Translations under genes and position numbers: made by a program
In this document: one piece after another, positions 58,099 to 64,000 of the stretch
Layout: each line of letters begins with the position of its first letter
Numbering within the stretch: position 1 is the stretch's first letter
Notes under the pieces: model-generated
Told to the model about the DNA's origin: nothing
Seen by the model: the letters and a program-made list of their open reading frames with translations, nothing else
Database searches by the model: none
Assembly: GCF_001619985.1 (NCBI RefSeq)
Contig: NW_017264202.1
Span: forward strand, 124,001 to 188,000
Source of the DNA: Xylona heveae TC161
Taxonomy: Eukaryota; Ascomycota; Xylonomycetes; Xylonales; Xylonaceae
Reading direction: 5' to 3'
DNA length: 64,000 nucleotides

Positions 58099-60939
58099 AT
58101 GGTCAATCTCACAGACGCGGACATTGTGCGGTTACGCACCACTTTGCAAGATGCCGTGGTCAAGTGCTCTGAGCGCTGTCTATACCAGTCGGCGAAATGG
58201 TGAGGGCGAATCACACACTCCCTTTGTATGAGGTGAAGGGGAGGATCAGACTGACTTTCTGTGCAGGGCCGCCGAACTAGCTACTTCTCTCCCTTCCACA
58301 TCTGAGCCTGAAACGACCCTAGACAGCGATGCAGACTCTCAAATGTCCAATGCCGATACGGAGGCAGCTCCTCCACCCATTGTCCTGTCCGCCAACACTG
58401 ATCCTCATGAGGCCCGTCTAGAGGCACAAGAGGCTGGCAAATACCTCTTGGCTAAATCCTATTTTGACTGCCGCGAATACGACCGTTGCGCCGCCATCTT
58501 TTTGCCATCAAACCTGCCCCGCGGACCGCTGAATACAGCCCCAAGAGCAGATATCTTTACAGATCCAATATCGCCTCAGTCGACGCATAAAGGGAAAGGG
58601 AAAGCGAAAGCTACAGATTCCGACGCAAATGCGTCTATGGCATCTTCAGAAAGCGCATTCCCCCGCATGAGCCAAAAAGCACTGTTCTTGTCCCTGTACG
58701 CCAAATACCTCTCTGGGGAGAAGAGAAAGGACGAGGAGAGCGAGATGATTCTTGGGCCAGCCGATGGTGGGACAACAATGAATCGAGAATTAGTAGGACT
58801 GAGCCGGGGCTTGGAAAGTTGGTTTGCAGAACGAGAGCGCAAATCCTCGGCGACAGGCGAGGAGAATTCGAGCCAAGGATGGTTGGAGTATCTCTACGGG
58901 ATAGTACTGGCAAAGGGCAAGAACGAAGCCGAGGCTAAAAAATGGCTTCTCAAGAGCGTCAATTTATATCCTTACAACTGGGGCGCCTGGCAGGAGCTCA
59001 GTGATCTTCTTGGAAGTTTGGAAGACGTGAGTGCAGACCACAATGGTCCCTGAAGAAAGTTTGACGGACTAACAGGTAGGCTGCACAGCTTGCTCAAATC
59101 ATAAATGACCTACCACGAAACATTATGACATTTCTTTTTCACCTCCACGCCAGCCAGGAACTGTATCAGGCAACGGACGAGATCCACAGCGAGTTATCAC
59201 AGCTCGAAGCTGTTTTCCCTGGAAGTCAATGGCTCAAAACTGAACGAGCGCTCCTTTTATACCACTCCAAAGGTACTTTTGCACCGCTCCCACTGTATAA
59301 CTTTTATGCCCATCCCGTTTCCTCGCTGTTCTGCCAACCTACCCACTAACACATACCAGATTTTGAAGAAGCCGAATCCGTATTTTCTACCATCGTCGAA
59401 AACGACCCTCACCGTATCGACGCTCTCGACCACTATTCCAATATTCTTTACGTGATGACACTACGGCCCAAACTCGCATACATTGCCCAACTGGCGACCG
59501 CGACTGACAAATTCCGGCCCGAAACATGCTGCGTCGTAGGCAACTACTACTCGCTCAAATCCGAGCACGAAAAAGCAGTCATGTACTTTCGGCGTGCACT
59601 CACACTCGATCGGTCCTTTTTATCCGCCTGGACGCTCATGGGCCACGAATACGTCGAGATGAAAAACACCCATGCGGCAATCGAATCCTACCGGCGCGCC
59701 GTGGACGTCAACCGCAAAGACTACCGCGCATGGTACGGTCTCGGACAAACCTACGAGGTGCTCGAAATGCACTACTACGCCCTCTTCTACTACCAGCGCG
59801 CCGCGAGCCTGAGACCATATGATCCGAAAATGTGGCAGGCTGTCGGCTCCTGCTATAACAAAATGGGACGGCCCCTGCAAGCTATCAAAGCACTCAAGCG
59901 CGCCCTCGTGGCTGGCTCGTATTATGATGTGCCCGTCAATACCTCCACCACCACCCAGCAAGGCGGAGTCCTCGGCGAAAAACGAACCATGGTTCAAGCG
60001 CCCATGGACCCCGAAACACTCTACCAAATCGCCCTCATGTACGAGAAGATGCACAATCTCGACGAAGCAGCGGCATATATGGAATTGACACTCGCCCAAG
60101 AAGACGGTATTGGCGGAGACGGAGACGCAGACGAAGACGAAGACGAAGAGTACGACGACACTGATGAAGAAGAATACGATGACGACGAGGATTGGGAAGG
60201 AAAGGAAAATGACGATCGTGAGAATACAGACGCCGACCTTGGCGCGGATATGAACGACCATGATGACGAGCAAAACCTCCAAGGAACAGCAGGCGCAGCA
60301 ACAGGCACCACCACCACCACCACCACCACCACCACCACAAGACCCGCACGACGCACCACAAAGCCACAAAGAAACAATCGACGACGACAAAAACGAGGTA
60401 CTGACCCAAACACAAAGAAACCGCCCCGCAACAACAACATTCCTATACGCCCCGCTACCGCCGGCGTCGGCGTCACGTCCACCACTTCCCGCGCCCGCAT
60501 GTGGCTCGCCAGATGGGAATTCAGCCGCGGCGGCCCCGCAGGCTACCAGCGCGCCATGCAGCTCGCCACGGAACTCTGCCAGGACGGAGTCGAAGTCGAA
60601 GAAGCAAAGGCCCTCGTGAGAGACTTGCGCGCTAGAATCGAAATGGAGAGCAGCGCTCCCGGTCCTGGTTCTGGATCTGGATTTGGTGGTAGTAGTAGTT
60701 TTGGACCGGGACCGGGACTGGGTTCTAGTACTTCTTCTGGTCTTGGCTTTAGTTCTGGTCCTGGTCCTGGTTCTGGTATTGGTCCCGGTTCTGGCTTTGG
60801 CCCTGGTCCTGGCCCTGCAGGGTTCGGTAGCAGTTATGGTCATCATGCAGCCGGAAATAATGCAGGGTTCGGGGGAGGAGGAAGAAGAAGTAGTACGAGT
60901 AGTTATGGTCCTGGAAGATCCAGTTTTGGAACGGGCTAG
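58099..60939 (+). CDS. CDC23: Anaphase-promoting complex TPR subunit Cdc23 (Apc8)
   Basis: 874 aa, four exons: 58099-58199, 58267-59026, 59089-59272 and 59360-60939. Apc8 is a TPR scaffold of the APC/C that helps bind Cdc20/Cdh1. Family blocks: [35 protein letters not shown] at the N-terminus, [123 protein letters not shown] and [12 protein letters not shown]. After these come an acidic insert (about 597-662), a poly-Thr run (about 665-675), a basic segment, a final helical hairpin (about 723-760) and a G/P/S-rich tail (about 781-873). Introns of 67, 62 and 87 nt have good branch points. The protein is 150-200 residues longer than typical Cdc23, because of the insert and tail. Confidence 0.95.
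60307..60338 (+). repeat. (ACC)n trinucleotide repeat coding poly-Thr in CDC23
   Basis: About ten uninterrupted ACC units in frame, giving a threonine run in the acidic insert. Such a tract is expected to vary in length between strains. Confidence 0.9.
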
Positions 60940-61515
60940 TCAAGTTAGCTGTTACACGTAGGTAGTTACTTGTCTGTCCTGTCTTCTATCTTCTATCTTC
61001 TCTTTTCTTCGACTTTTGCGCTCTTTTTTCTTCTTCTTCGTGGGCTTTTTCTTTTCGTATGGGAATTCATTGGCGCATCCAGGACGGCGTATGTCTCTTC
61101 AGAGACGTCTGACAATGTACTACTTACTTGCATTTTTTTTTTCTTACGAGTATTACTTGATATGGTTTATAATAAATCATGCGACAATCAAAGTTTGTGA
61201 GAAGAGACAAATGTTATGAACCCATTTCTACATTAATTTTTGCCCGACCCTAGTGGCCTTAAGTGATTACTGTAGGAATATGCACAAATAACACAAGTCT
61301 AGCCTGCCGTGTGAGGAATGTTCAGAAAAGAAGTCGGTACGCCACTGCTGTGCTGTACGCATAATGGAAAAGAAATAAGAAAAAAAAAAAAAAAAGAAAA
61401 AGAAAAAGGAAAAGTGGGCGGCAAGAGTTATGCTCGGCCCTTTTGGAATTGGGTGTCAGGATCGATGATTAATGAGTAATGATAACGAGTATTAACTGCG
61501 CCCTAACGTAAGCTC
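60940..61515. other. Convergent intergenic region CDC23 / TRK
   Basis: 576 bp between facing stop codons, with C/T-rich sequence on the left and an A-run plus GAAAAA repeats at 61378-61410. No gene seen. Confidence 0.6.
61378..61410. repeat. Poly-A / GAAAAA run
   Basis: About 18 A residues followed by three GAAAA(A) units and an A-rich tail, between two 3' ends. Confidence 0.9.
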
Positions 61516-64000
61516 TTAATAGATGTTGCCCAATTCACTGCGAGAAATGGACGGGCCGGCGTGAAATCCTGACAAGATGCTGGCGCCGACACTGCGTGTG
61601 CGTGTCCTGCTTCTGCCGCGTGAAGATGCACGGGGAGCTGGGGTCGGACTTGTGGGAACACCGCCACCGCCACCGCCTTCAGGATGATTGAACGACCAGC
61701 TTCCAAAGGTGGATGCACTGGTTGGACCTAGAGGGCTGGTCGGACTTGTTGGACCACCACCAACAGGAGCTTGTCCTGGTGAGAAAGTAATATGAGGAGA
61801 GGGCGCAGAGTCATCGTGACTGGAAGGAGGAGGGCTTGATCTGAGGTCCTGAGATCTTGTGGGGAGCATGCTGGAGCGTGCGTAACCTGACGTGGCAGCT
61901 TGGTCGGGCCTTTCGGTGGTGTTTGCAGGTCCGACTTGGCTGAACGTAGATGTGCGGCGCTGCGTAGGTGTTCGTTTGAGGTTGTCTTCGGTCTTGTGCA
62001 GACTTTCACTGGGCAAGAGGATGGCGCGATCAAGAGCGTAGGGGAGACCACGATGGCGCCCGCGGATTTGCATGGCGATGATGACGAGTTTGGATATTAC
62101 GTTAAATTCGGCGGAGAAAGAGGCGTCAATGTTGGGGTAGCCGAGGGAGAGACCGACGGTGCCGTAGGCAGAGACGATTTCGAAGAGGCAGGAGAAGAGT
62201 GTGAATTGCTACGAGTTGGATGTTAGTGAGCTAGATATGCACAAGGGGAGGCACACCCCCGGGGGGTTTGTTCTTGGGACTTACGTATTCGTTTGTATTG
62301 CTGAGTCGACTTCCTTCGGCAATGGCAATGATGAAGAGACCCAGGAAAATATACCACAAGTCAAATGACAGCTGGCGACGCAAGTGAGCACCGACATAAC
62401 TCGGTTCTAGTGCCTCTTCATCTTCCTCTTCCTCTTTGCTGCCGTATATACCTAAACTCTTCTCCTCGTACACATTGGTGCGACGCATCGAGATGGCAAC
62501 AGGGAATGCTGAAATGTACATCATGATAAGGTAGGATACTTGAATGCCTGGATGCAGCGCCGCAAGATTGACGACAGAAAAGCCTGCGGTGCGTGTTGAT
62601 GCGGCTTGAAACCAGCCATCTAGGACGCGCGTGCCCGCGGCATATTGAGTCACGGCTGGATCGTTGAGCTGAACATGCGATTAGCAAAGAGAAACGCACC
62701 TCCATTAAAGTGCAAAGACACGAGGGGGGTACGGGAAAGCACTTACATCAAGAATAATAAAAAATATCAAGTCGAGGCCATTCAATATACACAAAATCCA
62801 GAACAGCCACCATGTCGCTTTGGACGGGAATAAAAGAGTAAAGCATCTCCTTGGATGGTCCAGAAGAAATTGCAGCTCCTCCCAAACACTGCTATCTTGG
62901 GGAACAAGTTTTGACGAAAGCCAGATAACAAAACGAAGCATACAGGGGAACCCTGTGTTGCCAATGATGATTAAAAAGCTGCCCAGCAAAAGAGGGAAGA
63001 CGGCAGTCGCAAATGACATCATTGAGTCGGGCGTAAGCGTAAATCCGAGGTCGTTGAACATTGAAGCAGGAGTGAAAAAGCCCCTAAACTAGTCAGCCGG
63101 CGCAATGCGCTTTTCTTCTTGTCAGTAATGAAGATGAACGAATGACTTACCACCACACCTTATTCTGTGAAACCGCATCGACAACCGCGCCATATCTTTC
63201 ACTCCGAACAATCCACGGAAGAAGACAGACGACACCTAGAAGATGGAAGCCGATGAAATAAACTATGAAATGTTGGTAAGCCGACTCCTTTTTTTTTTTT
63301 TTCGACGAAACAATCGGCGGACAACGTACCGACAAGAATAAAGGCCAATGTCTTTAATGCGCGATATTCAATTCCGCCCAATTCGTCTCTTTGCTCCTCG
63401 GTCAAATCAATGAATGCCGAGTTTCTACCAATTGTCGGCTGCCAGCTAAGGTATGGCATAGGATCCCGATCTTGGCTTCTCGAGGTCATGAATGATGAAA
63501 AAGTTGCCGTTCTGCCACGATTTCTTAGCCCAGAAGGCTCATCCTCATCCTTGGCGCCGTCCGTCCGTCTTCGGCGTAGTCCAAATGAGGCAAACGTATT
63601 GGTCCTCTTTCGTTGTCTTGGATGGTCTGGCTCGTCAATGGTTATGGCTCGCTTTGCGGGATGATCATCCTCATTCAACTCAAAATTATCACCTGGATCA
63701 ACACGTTGGGTGCTCTGCTTGGAGTGAGCCAGTCCAAGGGGACCTCCGTCTTCGTCGTCATTTACCGTCTCCGGCACATGGCCACGGTCAAAATCTCTCG
63801 GCCCAGGTATACGCAAGGCTCCTTTATCCTGGTTTCGTTGCTTTTCAAGAAACGCAATATTCTGTTCCGTCGTAGCCCGTTCCGGTAGCCGTACCATCTC
63901 GACCCCGTCTTCTCCATCTCTCCGAGGGAGCTCATCTGCAAACATAATATCGCGCCGAAAGGAAGCTGTCGGCTCGTGCTTGGGTGAAGGCGGGCCATTG
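61516..64000 (-). CDS. TRK1: High-affinity potassium transporter TRK, C-terminal part
   Basis: About 731 residues are visible; the N-terminus and first pore lie beyond the right edge. Exons: 63330 to beyond 64000, 63151-63262, 62747-63083, 62285-62668 and 61516-62208. Introns are 63263-63329, 63084-63150, 62669-62746 and 62209-62284. TRK proteins import K+ across the plasma membrane through four pseudo-repeated pore units. Seen here: the hydrophilic loop with DPMPYLSWQPTIGRNSAF and ELGGIEYRALKTLAFILVVYF; pore 2 (FFTPASMFNDLGFTLTPDSM); pore 3 (AASTRTAGFSVVNLAAL); pore 4 (FEIVSAYGTVGLSLGYP); and the signature RGRHRGLPYALDRAILLPSE. A long S/P/G-rich cytoplasmic tail ends the protein. The pore glycines are present, so the visible part looks functional. 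Confidence 0.93.

Noticed and set aside
59620-60846. 408-codon ORF antisense to CDC23
   Set aside because: Antisense shadow. The + strand frame carries clear TPR motifs and good introns.

Overview
The window is nuclear DNA of a filamentous ascomycete (Pezizomycotina). The signs are compact protein genes on both strands, introns mostly of 50-120 nt with GT(A/G)NGN donors and CTAA(C/T) branch points, fungal-type proteins (Zn2Cys6 regulator, Tra1, TRK potassium transporter, Yju2) and simple-sequence-rich intergenic DNA. Protein similarity recalled from memory suggests Eurotiomycetes. That placement is inference; the order cannot be fixed from the sequence alone.

Left part (1-25 kb), conserved housekeeping genes: the 5' half of APC/C subunit Cdc16 (-); splicing factor Yju2/Cwc16 (+); the giant SAGA/NuA4 scaffold Tra1 (-, 5 exons, 3876 aa); TFIIIC subunit Tfc1/Sfc1 (-, 6 exons); PP2A B56 subunit Rts1 (+, 8 exons); and a MAT2B-like SDR protein (+, 3 exons, one only 20 nt long).

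Middle (25-31.5 kb): a 6.5-kb island with no supportable host gene. It holds a five-unit degenerate repeat array built on a fixed pair of boxes, and a broken Ty3/gypsy reverse-transcriptase fossil.

Right part (31.5-64 kb): Nrp1-like RNA-binding protein (-; degenerate ERI1-like exonuclease domain, RRM, two RanBP2 zinc fingers); F-box protein (+); RA-PH adaptor (+); a 4.2-kb simple-repeat-rich gap with an orphan TATA promoter; condensin subunit Ycg1 (-); a short Zn2Cys6 regulator (-); mitochondrial-type cysteine synthase (+); farnesyl diphosphate synthase Erg20 (-); APC/C subunit Cdc23 (+); and the 3' part of a TRK potassium transporter (-), which runs off the window.

The genes do not form a pathway cluster. 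Several serve chromosome transmission and chromatin (Cdc16, Cdc23, condensin, B56, Tra1, TFIIIC), but they are separately transcribed single-copy genes and their proximity is probably chance. I found no CRISPR array, tRNA, rRNA or secondary-metabolite cluster, and no clear new system. The best leads are the box-pair array, the degenerate exonuclease fusion, the orphan promoter and several unusual splice structures. Exon models were built by hand from splice signals, and for each complete gene the summed exon length is a multiple of three.
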